From Hyphomicrobium sulfonivorans (GTDB taxonomy: Bacteria; Pseudomonadota; Alphaproteobacteria; Rhizobiales; Hyphomicrobiaceae): 64,000 nucleotides of DNA. This document shows, piece after piece, positions 42,014 through 51,024 of this stretch. How positions within the stretch are numbered: position 1 is the stretch's first letter; each line of letters starts with the position of its first letter. Where the stretch lies: NCBI RefSeq assembly GCF_013306565.1, contig NZ_PZPO01000002.1:384501-448500 (forward strand). The letters are read 5' to 3'. The translations under genes and the position numbers were made by a program. The notes below the pieces were generated by a model. That model ran no database searches, was not told the DNA's origin, and was given only the letters and a program-made list of their open reading frames with translations.

Positions 42014-42706
42014 ATGACTGATCCATTTGCATACTATCGCCGTTCGCCGTTGCAGCGCGGTCTGGATAGTCAAGGCGCAAACTGGGCCGCACTAGCTGAC
42101 GAGGTGGCGTACGCCGAACGGTTCGCCGGCGATGATGCGCTGCCCGCAATCGCCATCGCGGATTTGTCGCCGTTGCCTCGGCTTGGCTTCAAGGGCAGAG
42201 GCACCATTGCAGCAATGCAGACGCGCGGCATTGTGTTGGACGCTACGCCAAATCGCTGCTTCCCTCAGCCCGATGGTAGTCTCTGTCTCGTTCTGGCGCC
42301 GAGTGAAGTGCTGCTGTTGTCGCCATTGGATGGATCGGGCGAGCGGCTGGAACAACTTAACGCCAGCTGGAACATTGACGACGGTGAACGTACCTACCCG
42401 CTTCCGCGCCGGGATAGTCACGCCTGGCTTGCTGTTGCGGGCACGGCGACACCGGAGATGTTTGCGAAGTTGTGCGCCATCGATATGCGGCTGCACAAGT
42501 TTCCAAACCTGTCTATCGCGCAAACGTCTGTCGCCAGAATGAACGCTATTCTGACGCGCGTTGACCTGGGTGCGACGCCTGTTTTTCACTTGCTAGTCGA
42601 TAGCGCGGCGGCCCAATACTTCTGCGATTGCATTGTTGATGCCGCTGACGAGTTTGGCGGTGGTTTCGTTGGGCTTGGGGCATTTCAGAAGCTGGCAGAC
42701 GGATGA
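42014..42706 (+). CDS. mgdD: N-methylglutamate dehydrogenase subunit D (SoxG-like)
   Basis: A 230-residue protein like the gamma subunit (SoxG) of sarcosine oxidase, with IADLSPLPRLGFKGRG, LAPSEVLLLSP, DSHAWLAVAGTATPEMFAKLCAID and FHLLVDSAAAQYFCDCIVDAADEFGGG. SoxG proteins pack against the folate domain of the large subunit. I prefer the ATG at 42014, 8 bases after CAGGAG, to the GTG at 42008 that overlaps the mgdC stop. The gene ends in an ATGA overlap with the regulator, so all five genes from mgdA on are one unit. Confidence 0.86.
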   Translation: MTDPFAYYRRSPLQRGLDSQGANWAALADEVAYAERFAGDDALPAIAIADLSPLPRLGFKGRGTIAAMQTRGIVLDATPNRCFPQPDGSLCLVLAPSEVLLLSPLDGSGERLEQLNASWNIDDGERTYPLPRRDSHAWLAVAGTATPEMFAKLCAIDMRLHKFPNLSIAQTSVARMNAILTRVDLGATPVFHLLVDSAAAQYFCDCIVDAADEFGGGFVGLGAFQKLADG

Positions 42707-43473
42707 AAAGACCTGCAACATCAAGAAAAGCTCCCGGGAAGCCGCCTCAGGCCAAGACCGCTGCGAAGGCCGTCGGCAAGCCGCTTCCAGAGGAGGCGGA
42801 CAACGGCGAAATAGAAGCCGCTTTGCGTGATGTGCTTGCGCAGAACGTGGCTGTTGTGGGGGAGCAGGATCCGCATGCGCTCACCGGTGCGCGCGACAAC
42901 CTGCTTGAAGTGGCGATTGGCCGTGAGGTGCGCGCGTTCCGTAACAAGCTCGGCATCACCGCTTCGGATCTGGCGCGCGCAGCGGATCTTTCGCTCGGCA
43001 TGCTGTCCAAGATCGAGAACGGCGTAACATCGGCGTCACTCACTACGCTGCAACGACTTTCGAAGGCGCTGGGCGTGCCGGTGACGTCGCTGTTCCGGCG
43101 CTTCGAGGAGCGGCGCGACGCGGTTTTTGTTTCGGCTGGGAAGGGGCTGCAGATCGAGCGCCGGGGTACGCGGGCCGGGCATCAGTATCAATTGCTCGGG
43201 CATACCGGTGGCTTCTCTGGCAGCGTCATCGTTGAGCCATATCTTATTCAGCTCACCGAGAAGTCAGATGTGTTTCCGCTGTTCCAGCATAGCGGCCACG
43301 AGCTGATTTACATGCTGGAGGGTGAGGTCGTTTATCGCCACGGCGACCGGCTTTATCCGATGAAGAAAGGCGACAGCCTGTTCTTCGACGCCGACGCGCC
43401 GCATGGCCCGGAGGAACTGACCAGGCTACCGATCCGGTTTCTGTCGGTCATCAGCTACGCGCGCGAACAGTAG
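42703..43473 (+). CDS. XRE-family regulator with C-terminal cupin domain
   Basis: A 256-residue regulator. A basic, low-complexity N-terminus (1-60) precedes an XRE helix-turn-helix (about 75-130: VRAFRNKLGITASDLARAADLSLGMLSKIENG) and a cupin domain (about 180-250: FQHSGHELIYMLEGEVVYRHGD, then LFFDADAPHGPEEL). In this family the cupin usually binds the effector. Gene overlap with mgdD (ATGA) ties it to the methylamine operon, and the TGGGCA-AC-TGCCCA palindrome before mgdA is its most likely binding site. Whether it activates or represses is not shown by the sequence. Confidence 0.88.
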   Translation: MKRPATSRKAPGKPPQAKTAAKAVGKPLPEEADNGEIEAALRDVLAQNVAVVGEQDPHALTGARDNLLEVAIGREVRAFRNKLGITASDLARAADLSLGMLSKIENGVTSASLTTLQRLSKALGVPVTSLFRRFEERRDAVFVSAGKGLQIERRGTRAGHQYQLLGHTGGFSGSVIVEPYLIQLTEKSDVFPLFQHSGHELIYMLEGEVVYRHGDRLYPMKKGDSLFFDADAPHGPEELTRLPIRFLSVISYAREQ

Positions 43474-43623
43474 ACGTGAGCGGCGTGCCTGCCGCCCGAT
43501 GTTGAGGCTAAGGATCGAAAAAGCTCCGGGACAATTCCGGGACACAGATGTCCGCAATGTCCGTTTGTTCCGCGTCTGTCAGATTTTTGGAGAGCGCTAG
43601 GGCTTAAAAAAGCCCAATAAAAC

Positions 43624-43698
43624 TGGAGCGGGCGATCGGGATCGAACCGACGACATTCAGCTTGGGAAGCTGACGTTCTACCACTGAACTACGCCCGC
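43624..43698 (-). tRNA. tRNA-Gly (anticodon CCC)
   Basis: The minus strand folds as a full cloverleaf: acceptor GCGGGCG/CGCCCGC, D arm GTTC-AGTGGTA-GAAC, anticodon stem TCAGC/GCTGA around TTCCCAA (anticodon CCC), and a T arm GTCGG-TTCGATC-CCGAT. The 3' CCA is encoded (43624-43626). No class change or insertion is seen. Confidence 0.95.
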
Positions 43699-43858
43699 AA
43701 TGCCATCACGGAACCGCCAAAGGGGAGGGCGGAAGGTGAGGCAGACCACTCCCGTTTGTAGCCTATTCGGTTGTTCCGGCAAATGGTCTTGATCGGCCAA
43801 ACGGCCGCACGAACAGGCCATTCCACAGTCAGCGCCACGGCCGGATATGAGTCGGGAA

Positions 43859-43895
43859 GCCGCTGACCCTCGGCGACGGGCCTAAGGTCAGCGGC
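43859..43895. terminator. hairpin downstream of mscL
   Basis: GCCGCTGACC (43859-43868) and GGTCAGCGGC (43886-43895) form a perfect 10-pair stem ending 18 bases beyond the mscL stop. It lacks a U-tract on the minus strand, so it may be a weak or rho-assisted terminator. Confidence 0.5.
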
Positions 43896-43913
43896 GTTCG
43901 GACCAGCGCAAGA

Positions 43914-44306
43914 TCAGGACGTCTGCTTCACCAGCGCGTCACGGATTTCCTTGAGGTAGACCTCGGATGGCGGCGGCGGCGGCGGCGCGGCGTCTGCCGC
44001 TGTGGCCGGTTTGCGCATCATGTTGATGCCCTTGATCAGGAAGAACAGCGCCACGGCGGTGATCAGGAACTGCACGATGGCGTTGAGGAACAGGCCATAT
44101 TTGATTTCGACGCTTTCGACCGGCGTGACAGCGAGCGAAGAAAAGTCAACGCCTGCCGTGATATAGCCGATGATGGGCATCATGACGTTCTCGACCAGGG
44201 TCGAGACGATCGGAGAAAAGGCCGCGCCGATAATGACGCCGATGGCGAGATCGAGGGCATTGCCCTTGACCGCGAAAGTCTTGAATTCTTCCCACATCTG
44301 CTTCAT
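43914..44306 (-). CDS. mscL: large-conductance mechanosensitive channel
   Basis: A 130-residue inner-membrane channel opened by membrane tension during osmotic downshock. It has the family start KQMWEEFKTFAVKGNALDLAIGVIIGAAFSPIVSTLV (TM1), a periplasmic loop with FSSLAVTPVESVEIKYG, TM2 FLNAIVQFLITAVALFFLIKGIN, and a cytosolic helix EVYLKEIRDALVK preceded by a poly-Pro stretch. The ATG at 44306 is five bases after AGGGAGAAG; the in-frame GTG at 44321 lies in that ribosome site. Confidence 0.95.
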   Translation of the reverse strand: MKQMWEEFKTFAVKGNALDLAIGVIIGAAFSPIVSTLVENVMMPIIGYITAGVDFSSLAVTPVESVEIKYGLFLNAIVQFLITAVALFFLIKGINMMRKPATAADAAPPPPPPSEVYLKEIRDALVKQTS

Positions 44307-44503
44307 TTGCTTCTCCCTCACTGGATGCGGACACTAACTTTTGGCCCCCCGGCGGAACCTTATGCGAAGAACGGCATATGCAGCGCCTTCGGGCAAGCCA
44401 AGTCGGTCGCGTATCCCGCCTTATCTGCGTCGCAGTATTGACGTGACCTAAGGCACTGTGCTGGACCGGTTGCAGCACGCAAGGATGGGGGATCTGGCAG
44501 GCC

Positions 44504-44764
44504 ATGATGGAACGCAAAGAGCGTAAGCCTTACTGGCGGCACACGAAATGGCAGATGATCGCCAGCGTGGTTCCGTTCCTTGTTCTTATTATTGTGCTGC
44601 CGCTTTACGCCGACAGCCTCAACTCCAGCCGGTTTCTCGGCTTTCCGCTTGGCTATTTCCTCAGCTTGCACGGGGTCTTCGTGCTTGCGGTGTTCACCGT
44701 CGCCAGCTTCGTCAATCGCCAGGATGCGATCGACCATTGGCACGGCGCGCACGAGGACGGTTGA
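44504..44764 (+). CDS. DUF4212 small subunit of a sodium:solute symporter
   Basis: An 86-residue protein with two membrane helices (about 19-38, IASVVPFLVLIIVLPLYA, and 47-68, LGYFLSLHGVFVLAVFTVAS) and the DUF4212 start RKPYWRHTKWQMI. DUF4212 proteins are encoded next to VC_2705-type symporters, as here, 19 bases before the large gene. A role as an accessory subunit of the transporter is assumed from this linkage. Two adjacent ATGs are possible starts. Confidence 0.88.
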   Translation: MMERKERKPYWRHTKWQMIASVVPFLVLIIVLPLYADSLNSSRFLGFPLGYFLSLHGVFVLAVFTVASFVNRQDAIDHWHGAHEDG

Positions 44765-44783
44765 GCTGGCGGGATAACAGCCC

Positions 44784-46613
44784 ATGCCCACAACATCGCG
44801 CGCCCGCGTCGTCAATCCGCGGCTTGGCACCTATTTCGGCATCTTCGTCAGCCTGCTGGTCGGGCTGACGCTGCTGCTGCTCATCTTTGAAGAGCTGGGC
44901 ACATCGGATGCACTGCTGCGCTGGGGCATGCTGCTTGGCCCGCTCGCGCTGTATATGGCGATTGCGCTTTGCGCGCCGACGCAGGACTCGCTGGAATTCT
45001 TCGCGGCTGGGCGGCGCGTTCCCGCCGGATATACCGGGCTCGGCATCGGTGTTGCAGCGTTGGGCGCGACGGGCATCGTCGCCTTGACGGGTGTGTTTTT
45101 TCTGATCGGTTTCGACGGTCTTTTTCTCTCCATCGGCGGGATCGCAGGCTTTGTGATCATGGCGGTGATGATCGCGCCGTTCTTCCGCAAGTTTGGAACC
45201 TTCACCGTGCCGAGCTATCTGGGCCGGCGCTTTGAAAACAAGATGGTGCGTCTGCTCGCCGCCGCGTTCATGGCGGTGCCCGCGCTGCTGATGATCGCGG
45301 CCGAACTGCGCATGGGAGCGATGGCGGCCGGCTGGCTTTCCGGACAGCCGCAAAGCCTGATGATCATTCTGCTGGCGTTCGTGTTTGTCATCACGGGTGC
45401 CGTTGGAGGCATGCGGTCGCTGAGTTGGTCGGGCAGCGCTGCGGCTATTGCGGCGGTGCTGGCGCTGCTGGTGCCGGTGGCCATTGTGGCGGTGATGGTA
45501 AGCAATTTCCCGTTGCCGCAGTTGACCAACGGTCCGCTGCTTCGGGCGCTGAGTTATCCGGAAATAGCGCAGGGCCTGCCGACGATTGAGACCACGCCGT
45601 TTGCGTTCGCGGTGCCGGGCGAAGGCATGACGCACCTTGCGAAGCGATACGCGATACCGTTCGGCGCGGTGGGTTCAGGTGCGTTCGTCGTGGCGATGCT
45701 GACGGTCATGGCCGGCATTGCCTCATCGCCCTGGTTGCTGCCCCGCGTGACGATGACACCCGGCGTTTATGAAACGCGCAAGTCGCTTGGCTGGGCCACC
45801 GTCTACTTCGGTGTGATCGCCATGACGGCTGCCGCCGTCGCGGTCTACATGCGCGATTATCTGATGGATCTGGTCCGGCAGGCGCCGACGACGCTACCGG
45901 AATGGATGCTGGAGCTGACTCGCCTGGGGTTTGCCGATCCCGGTACGAGCATGCCGCCGGCCTATACCGGTTTCGCTTTCATGCGCGACAGCGTGCTGCT
46001 GTCGCTTCCCGTTGTTGCCGAGCTGCCCTCGATTGCGCTGTTTGCAGTCGCTGCGGGTATCGTCGCGGCGGCTCTGGTGGGGATCGGCGCCGCTGCGAGC
46101 GCTCTGGGCAACGTGGTGGCCGAGGACGCGGTGAACGGCCTATCGTGGGAGCCGTTGCCCCGCGCCGCACGGGTTCATCTCGGTCGCCTGACAATTGCCG
46201 GCGTTGCGGGCCTCGGCGTGGTAGTGGCGCTGGCTGCGCCTACCGATCCACTGCGTCTGTTGCTGTGGTCATTGGCGTTGAGCGCATCGACGTTCTTTCC
46301 AGTTCTGGTGCTGTCGATCTGGTGGAAGCGGGCCAACGCCTTCGGCGCCATGGCCGGCATGGCTTGCGGCTTCGGTGTTGCGTTCCTGATGATTGTTGCT
46401 GGCACTTCCGGCGTTATCGGATTGGATGGCGCGCTTGCGGCCATGCTTGGCTTGCCCGCCGGAGCGCTCGCGGTGGTGGCTGCAAGTCTGGCGACGCCCG
46501 CGCCGAGCCGCAGCGAACTGGAGCTGGTGCGCGAAATTCGCATTCCCGGCGGCGAAGGCATCTATGACCGTGAGATGCGTCTGCTCAGGCTGAAAAATCG
46601 CGAACGGGCGTAG
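44784..46613 (+). CDS. sodium:solute symporter, VC_2705/ActP-like
   Basis: A 609-residue member of the SSS family with about 13 membrane segments. The family core is visible in FFAAGRRVPAGYTGLGIGVAALGATGIVALTG, GTFTVPSYLGRRFENKMVRLLAA and the late region SSPWLLPRVTMTPGVYETRKSLGW. The symporter is closest to the VC_2705 type, related to ActP acetate permeases. Together with the DUF4212 gene it probably imports acetate or another short monocarboxylate with sodium; no acetyl-CoA synthetase is adjacent to confirm this. A C-terminal cytosolic tail (about 575-609) is basic. Confidence 0.87.
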   Translation: MPTTSRARVVNPRLGTYFGIFVSLLVGLTLLLLIFEELGTSDALLRWGMLLGPLALYMAIALCAPTQDSLEFFAAGRRVPAGYTGLGIGVAALGATGIVALTGVFFLIGFDGLFLSIGGIAGFVIMAVMIAPFFRKFGTFTVPSYLGRRFENKMVRLLAAAFMAVPALLMIAAELRMGAMAAGWLSGQPQSLMIILLAFVFVITGAVGGMRSLSWSGSAAAIAAVLALLVPVAIVAVMVSNFPLPQLTNGPLLRALSYPEIAQGLPTIETTPFAFAVPGEGMTHLAKRYAIPFGAVGSGAFVVAMLTVMAGIASSPWLLPRVTMTPGVYETRKSLGWATVYFGVIAMTAAAVAVYMRDYLMDLVRQAPTTLPEWMLELTRLGFADPGTSMPPAYTGFAFMRDSVLLSLPVVAELPSIALFAVAAGIVAAALVGIGAAASALGNVVAEDAVNGLSWEPLPRAARVHLGRLTIAGVAGLGVVVALAAPTDPLRLLLWSLALSASTFFPVLVLSIWWKRANAFGAMAGMACGFGVAFLMIVAGTSGVIGLDGALAAMLGLPAGALAVVAASLATPAPSRSELELVREIRIPGGEGIYDREMRLLRLKNRERA

Positions 46614-46696
46614 TTTGCTGCCTCGGGCGGGGCAGCGGCCTGCAGCACGCGTGCGCGCTGCAACTCGCGGTCGTTGCGGCTAGCGGTGGCGCCAGT

Positions 46697-47122
46697 TCAA
46701 TCTGCGAAGGTGCCTAGATAGTGCATCGACACCTCGCGCCGGTGCGGGCGATCGCGGTGCTCTACAACATATATGCCCTGCCAGGTGCCCAAAGCCATTT
46801 GCCCTGACTGTACGGGGATCGAGAGCGATGTCTGCAACACGGCGGCCTTGATATGCGCCGGCATATCGTCCGGGCCTTCGATGCTGTGCACATAGGCATG
46901 GTGGCGGGGCGCCATCCGCTCAAAGGCCGCCAGCAGATCGACATGGACATCGGGGTCGGCGTTCTCCTGGATCAGCAGCGATGCCGACGTATGCCGGATG
47001 AAAAGCGTCAGCAGGCCGTCGCGCGCCGCGATCTGGTCCAGCCATTGCCGCACGGCGCCGGTTTGCTCCAGCAGCGCCGGGCCATGGGTTGCGACGCGCA
47101 GCGTTTCGAAGGCCTGAGACAT
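46697..47122 (-). CDS. yjbQ: YjbQ/UPF0047 family protein (secondary thiamine-phosphate synthase type)
   Basis: A 141-residue cytosolic protein of the UPF0047/YjbQ family. Family motifs are seen in order: LLTLFIRHTSASLLIQENADPDV, HHAYVHSIEGPDDMPAHIKAAVL, QMALGTWQGIYVVEHRD and RREVSMHYLG. Weak thiamine-phosphate synthase activity has been reported for members; the natural role is unclear. I place the start at the ATG at 47122 (SQAFETL), giving the typical length; a longer frame adds nine residues. Confidence 0.88.
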   Translation of the reverse strand: MSQAFETLRVATHGPALLEQTGAVRQWLDQIAARDGLLTLFIRHTSASLLIQENADPDVHVDLLAAFERMAPRHHAYVHSIEGPDDMPAHIKAAVLQTSLSIPVQSGQMALGTWQGIYVVEHRDRPHRREVSMHYLGTFAD

Positions 47123-47388
47123 CGGCTGATGCAACCTGTGACCACCCATTGGACGCTCCCCTGTTAATCTTTTGATAGCGGTTCACTTTCCCGCATTGCC
47201 GTTAAAGACTGTTTTTTCGCGCAAATTTTGCCCCTCAGTACGATTTTTGTCCGGCGCTTAACCTCGCGTTTACCGCGACTCGCAAAGCCTGAGGACGATC
47301 GGAATTTTGTATTCGCGTCCCGATTCGGCCAACGCAGCCCGCCGTACCGCCTCGGTAGGGCACAAGCCACAAGCGCCAAGGGATTGAG

Positions 47389-50300
47389 ATGTCGAACCAA
47401 GCCTACAATGGAATTTATGGCGTGCGCGCGGACGCTGCTGCCATTGCTGCTCACGAGACTTCTCAGGCGGCCATGCTCGATCAGATGCGCGACCGGCTCG
47501 CTGCGCTGACCGAAGAAGCGCGCTCTATCCGCGCTCAGATGCCCAATGAATTCGGCCCCGATGTTGAGCGCATTCAGCAGCAGATGCACCGCCTGGGCGA
47601 GCGTTTGTCCGATCTGGGACGCGGCGCCCTGGTGCCCTACAATCTTGCCGATCCTGAGAAGCGCACGGCCTCGGCCCGCTTCAAGGCGATCCGCTATGTC
47701 ACTGAAGACGATGTCCGGGTTGCCCGCGTGACGCCTGACGAGGTGATTGCGCTGGGTGATCGCTATGGCATGGCGCACAGGGTTCCGGCGCAGCCGATGC
47801 CGCGCCACCGCGCCAGCCCGGCCGACGCATCCGCCTACATCCGCGATTATGGCCAGCACCTCGATGAGGCTGCGGCCAGCGCGCTGATGCGGCTTTACGA
47901 ATCCGGCGAGGCGTTCAACGAAGCGCGCCACGAAATGGCGGCGCCTGTCCGCGCGCGTGCACAGTCGTCGTCCGGCTCCAGACCTCCGCAGGAAATGCCA
48001 CAATCGCGTGGCGGCGCGATGGGCATGCAGACCAGCGATGACGCCCGGGCGGCGCCGCGCGGCTGCGCGATCGACTCCGGCGTGCTCGATCAGCGCTTTG
48101 CGGAAATCGCAGCCCGCATCGAGGAATCGCTGGCGCAAATCCATCCCGACAAGGCGCTGGCATCGCTCAGCCGCCGTTTCGACGATCTGGAAGCGCAGAT
48201 CACCGGCATGGCTGGCCAGATGGCCACGCGCGCCGACATCGAAGAAATTCGCGCGCTCGAAGGCCAGATCGAAGAGATCGCAGGCCATCTCGAGCAGTTC
48301 CGCCGCCAGCTCGCGCGCCTCGACATGATCGACGCGCACTTGGGCACGCTGACGTCGCAGCTTTCGGATGAACGCCTCACGCGCCTGATCAACGAGGGCG
48401 TGCAGGTGACCGACGTTGGTCGACTCGACGCGATCGATGCCCAGCTTCGCATCATTGCCGTACAGCTTTCCGACGAGCGCCTTTGCGGGCTCGTGAGCCG
48501 CAACGCCAATCGCGAACTCGACTATGATGATCTGGCTGACGCAACGGCGCGTCGCGTCATGACGAACTTCACAGAGATGACCAGCGGCAGCGATGCCGGT
48601 AATGCGCGCGACATCGGCGAGATGCGCGGCATGATCGAAAGCCTGATCGCCGAGCGCCGCAACAGCGACGAAAACAACGCCAGCATGCTGGATACGATGC
48701 AGCAGGCGATCATCCGCGTGCTGGACCGTATCGACGAGCTTGAAGAGACACACCGGCAGGCAGCACAGCAGGCAGCTGAAGCTGCGGCCACGGTATCGTC
48801 GTCGGTTGCAGCCATCACGGCGCCTGCGCAGTCTTCGTCAGCCTATGCCGTCGACCATTATGCTGACGTGGACGCGCAGCCTGCCCGCACGCCGCGCGCC
48901 GCCGGTTACGGCCGTTCGTTGCAGGAGGTCGTTGCAGCAGCCGAGCCGGTCGAGGAGGATTACGATCCGTTGGCGCAGGCCGCTCCGCCAGCGCCGCAGC
49001 CGATTGCCACCCCGGCTCAAGCCATGGACGAGGACGATCTGATCCCGGCCACCGCCCGCGTGTTTGCGCAGATGCCTTCGTCGTCGCGCCCGGCCGCCGC
49101 CGCGCCTGCAGCAACTATGGCAGAGCCAGTCGTCATTGCTTCACAATCGGCTGGCGATGAGTTCCGGGCAGAAGTTGCCGAGGAACAGGACGATACGGAT
49201 TTCCTGCCGCTTGAAGATGTGGTGGAAGCCAACGTCCGCGCCTACCGCGAAGACGCTGCCGCAGAAAAGGCTCCGCGCGTGCCGGTTTACACCACGTCTG
49301 GCTTTGATCTCGACGCCGCTTTCTCGCGCACGGCTGAAGCCGAGACCGAGAACTTCGGCGACGCGAAGCGGTCGATGGAGGTGCTGCGCCACGACTTCAT
49401 CGCCGATGCGCACCGTGCAAAGCTGAAGGCCGCTGCCCGTCCCGAAGCGGCAGACACTGATCTGCGTGCCGGCAAGCTTTCCGTCGCTGGCGATGAGGGC
49501 CCGTCAAAGCCACGTGCGCGCCGTTCGATTTTCAGCTTCCGTTCGCAGCGGGCTGCGATGGGTCTGCTGATCCTGCTGGCGGCAATTCCGGCGGCTATCT
49601 TCTTCATGCCGCGCACGACGACCTCTGCGGTCGTTGAGCATCCGACGGCGACGATTGCGCCGGCGCCTGCGGATTTTGATGACGGCAGCACCGCCACCAT
49701 CCCCGCCGAGATCGAACCCGCGCCGCTCGGTGGCGTCGCGCCTGCCCCTGCGCAGCGCGAGAACCAGATTGTGCCGCCGATCGAGCAGGGTGCGAACGAG
49801 TTTGATGGCGCGCCGATGTCGAAGGACGGCCCGTTTGAGACGGCGGCGATCCCCAACGGTATCACAATGCAGGAAGGCGGCGTGTCGCCCGAGCAGCTTG
49901 CGCAGATGAGCGAGCAGGCACGGATGGCATATCTTTCCGGTCAGCTCGGCATTGCGGCTGCCCAGACCACTCCTGCGGCGCTGATGGAACAGAACATCCT
50001 GCAGCAGCATGGCGGCGCTGCGCCGTCGGCCGTGGCTGAGGAAGAAGAAATTGTTACCGCGCCGGGCGCTTCCAAGCTTCCGCCGGCAACTGTAGGGCCG
50101 TTCTCGATGCGCCTGGCTGCGGCTCAGGGCGATGCCTCGGCTCAGTTCGAGGTTGCTTCGCGCCTCGCCGAGGGCAAGGGCACCGATCAGGATCTGCGGG
50201 AAGCTGCGCAATGGTATCAGCGCTCCGCTGCCAATGGCTTCGCACTGGCCCAGTTCCGTCTGGCAACGCTTTATGAGCGCGGCCTGGGCGTGAAGGCTGA

Positions 50301-50730
50301 CCGCCAGCGGGCTCAAATCTGGTATGAGCGCGCGGCGACGCAGGGCAACGTGAAGGCCATGCACAACCTGGCTGTGCTTGCCGCTTCCCGCAGCCCCAAC
50401 GGCGACTATGAAACCGCAGCGCGCTGGTTCAAGGCAGCAAGCGAGCACGGTCTGGCCGACAGCCAGTACAATCTGGCGGTGCTGTACGAGAACGGCATGG
50501 GCGTGAAGCAGGATCTGGAAGAGTCCTACAAGTGGCTGATCCTTGCTGCAAAAGCCGGTGACACCGATGCTGCCGGCCGCCGCGATACCATCAAGAAAAA
50601 GCTGGACGCCAAGGCTGCCAGCGCCGTGGAGCAGGGTGCTGCTGCATGGCGGGCCAAGCCGATGCAGAATATGGTCAACGATGCACGGCTCGCCGGGCAG
50701 GCTTGGCAGGGCGGCGCCAAGCGCGGCTGA
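47389..50730 (+). CDS. PodJ-like polarity protein with Sel1 repeats
   Basis: A 1113-residue protein: an N-terminal cytosolic half rich in coiled coil (about 25-70 and 220-470, such as LDQMRDRLAALTEEARSIRAQM and DIEEIRALEGQIEEIAGHLEQF), a low-complexity Ala/Pro/Glu region (about 470-715), one membrane helix (about 722-743, MGLLILLAAIPAAIFFMP), a Pro-rich periplasmic stretch, and C-terminal Sel1 repeats (about 906-1070: AQFEVASRLAEGKGTDQDLREA, AQFRLATLYERGLGVKADRQRA, AMHNLAVLAAS, SQYNLAVLYENGMGVKQDLEES). This is the PodJ arrangement of alphaproteobacterial pole-organising proteins. The usual PodJ N-terminal motif is not obvious, so the name is by architecture. It has its own terminator. Confidence 0.8.
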   Translation: MSNQAYNGIYGVRADAAAIAAHETSQAAMLDQMRDRLAALTEEARSIRAQMPNEFGPDVERIQQQMHRLGERLSDLGRGALVPYNLADPEKRTASARFKAIRYVTEDDVRVARVTPDEVIALGDRYGMAHRVPAQPMPRHRASPADASAYIRDYGQHLDEAAASALMRLYESGEAFNEARHEMAAPVRARAQSSSGSRPPQEMPQSRGGAMGMQTSDDARAAPRGCAIDSGVLDQRFAEIAARIEESLAQIHPDKALASLSRRFDDLEAQITGMAGQMATRADIEEIRALEGQIEEIAGHLEQFRRQLARLDMIDAHLGTLTSQLSDERLTRLINEGVQVTDVGRLDAIDAQLRIIAVQLSDERLCGLVSRNANRELDYDDLADATARRVMTNFTEMTSGSDAGNARDIGEMRGMIESLIAERRNSDENNASMLDTMQQAIIRVLDRIDELEETHRQAAQQAAEAAATVSSSVAAITAPAQSSSAYAVDHYADVDAQPARTPRAAGYGRSLQEVVAAAEPVEEDYDPLAQAAPPAPQPIATPAQAMDEDDLIPATARVFAQMPSSSRPAAAAPAATMAEPVVIASQSAGDEFRAEVAEEQDDTDFLPLEDVVEANVRAYREDAAAEKAPRVPVYTTSGFDLDAAFSRTAEAETENFGDAKRSMEVLRHDFIADAHRAKLKAAARPEAADTDLRAGKLSVAGDEGPSKPRARRSIFSFRSQRAAMGLLILLAAIPAAIFFMPRTTTSAVVEHPTATIAPAPADFDDGSTATIPAEIEPAPLGGVAPAPAQRENQIVPPIEQGANEFDGAPMSKDGPFETAAIPNGITMQEGGVSPEQLAQMSEQARMAYLSGQLGIAAAQTTPAALMEQNILQQHGGAAPSAVAEEEEIVTAPGASKLPPATVGPFSMRLAAAQGDASAQFEVASRLAEGKGTDQDLREAAQWYQRSAANGFALAQFRLATLYERGLGVKADRQRAQIWYERAATQGNVKAMHNLAVLAASRSPNGDYETAARWFKAASEHGLADSQYNLAVLYENGMGVKQDLEESYKWLILAAKAGDTDAAGRRDTIKKKLDAKAASAVEQGAAAWRAKPMQNMVNDARLAGQAWQGGAKRG

Positions 50731-50840
50731 TTTTTTCGGGCGCTCGGCGACTCCGCTTCCCCGCCGATGCATGCCCCACATCGGAAGGCATGAGCCACCT
50801 CGCGTTTCGAGGCAAAGTGCGGGTGCCGTGATTACAACAG

Positions 50841-50871
50841 ATGCGCCGCGGACAACGTGGCGCATTTTTTG
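50841..50871 (+). terminator. rho-independent terminator of the PodJ-like gene
   Basis: ATGCGCC (50841-50847) and GGCGCAT (50859-50865) form a stem followed directly by a run of T. It lies 110 bases after the stop codon at 50730. Confidence 0.8.
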
Positions 50872-51024
50872 TTGGCGAAGCGCCTATTTTTACTTCCCTC
50901 GCGTATGCTGTAACGAACACCGTCGCTGCCTTGACATGCCAGTCGGGCAGAAGCATCAGGCAGCGACAACACCCCTCGGCGACCGATCCGGGCGCTGCAA
51001 AGGAAGAATGCGCAAGCGAAGCGG

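Noticed and set aside
47164-48753. A 529-residue minus-strand open frame over the PodJ-like gene
   Set aside because: The plus strand encodes coiled coil, membrane helix and Sel1 repeats; the minus frame is a low-complexity mirror of it. The same applies to the frame at 49504-50865.
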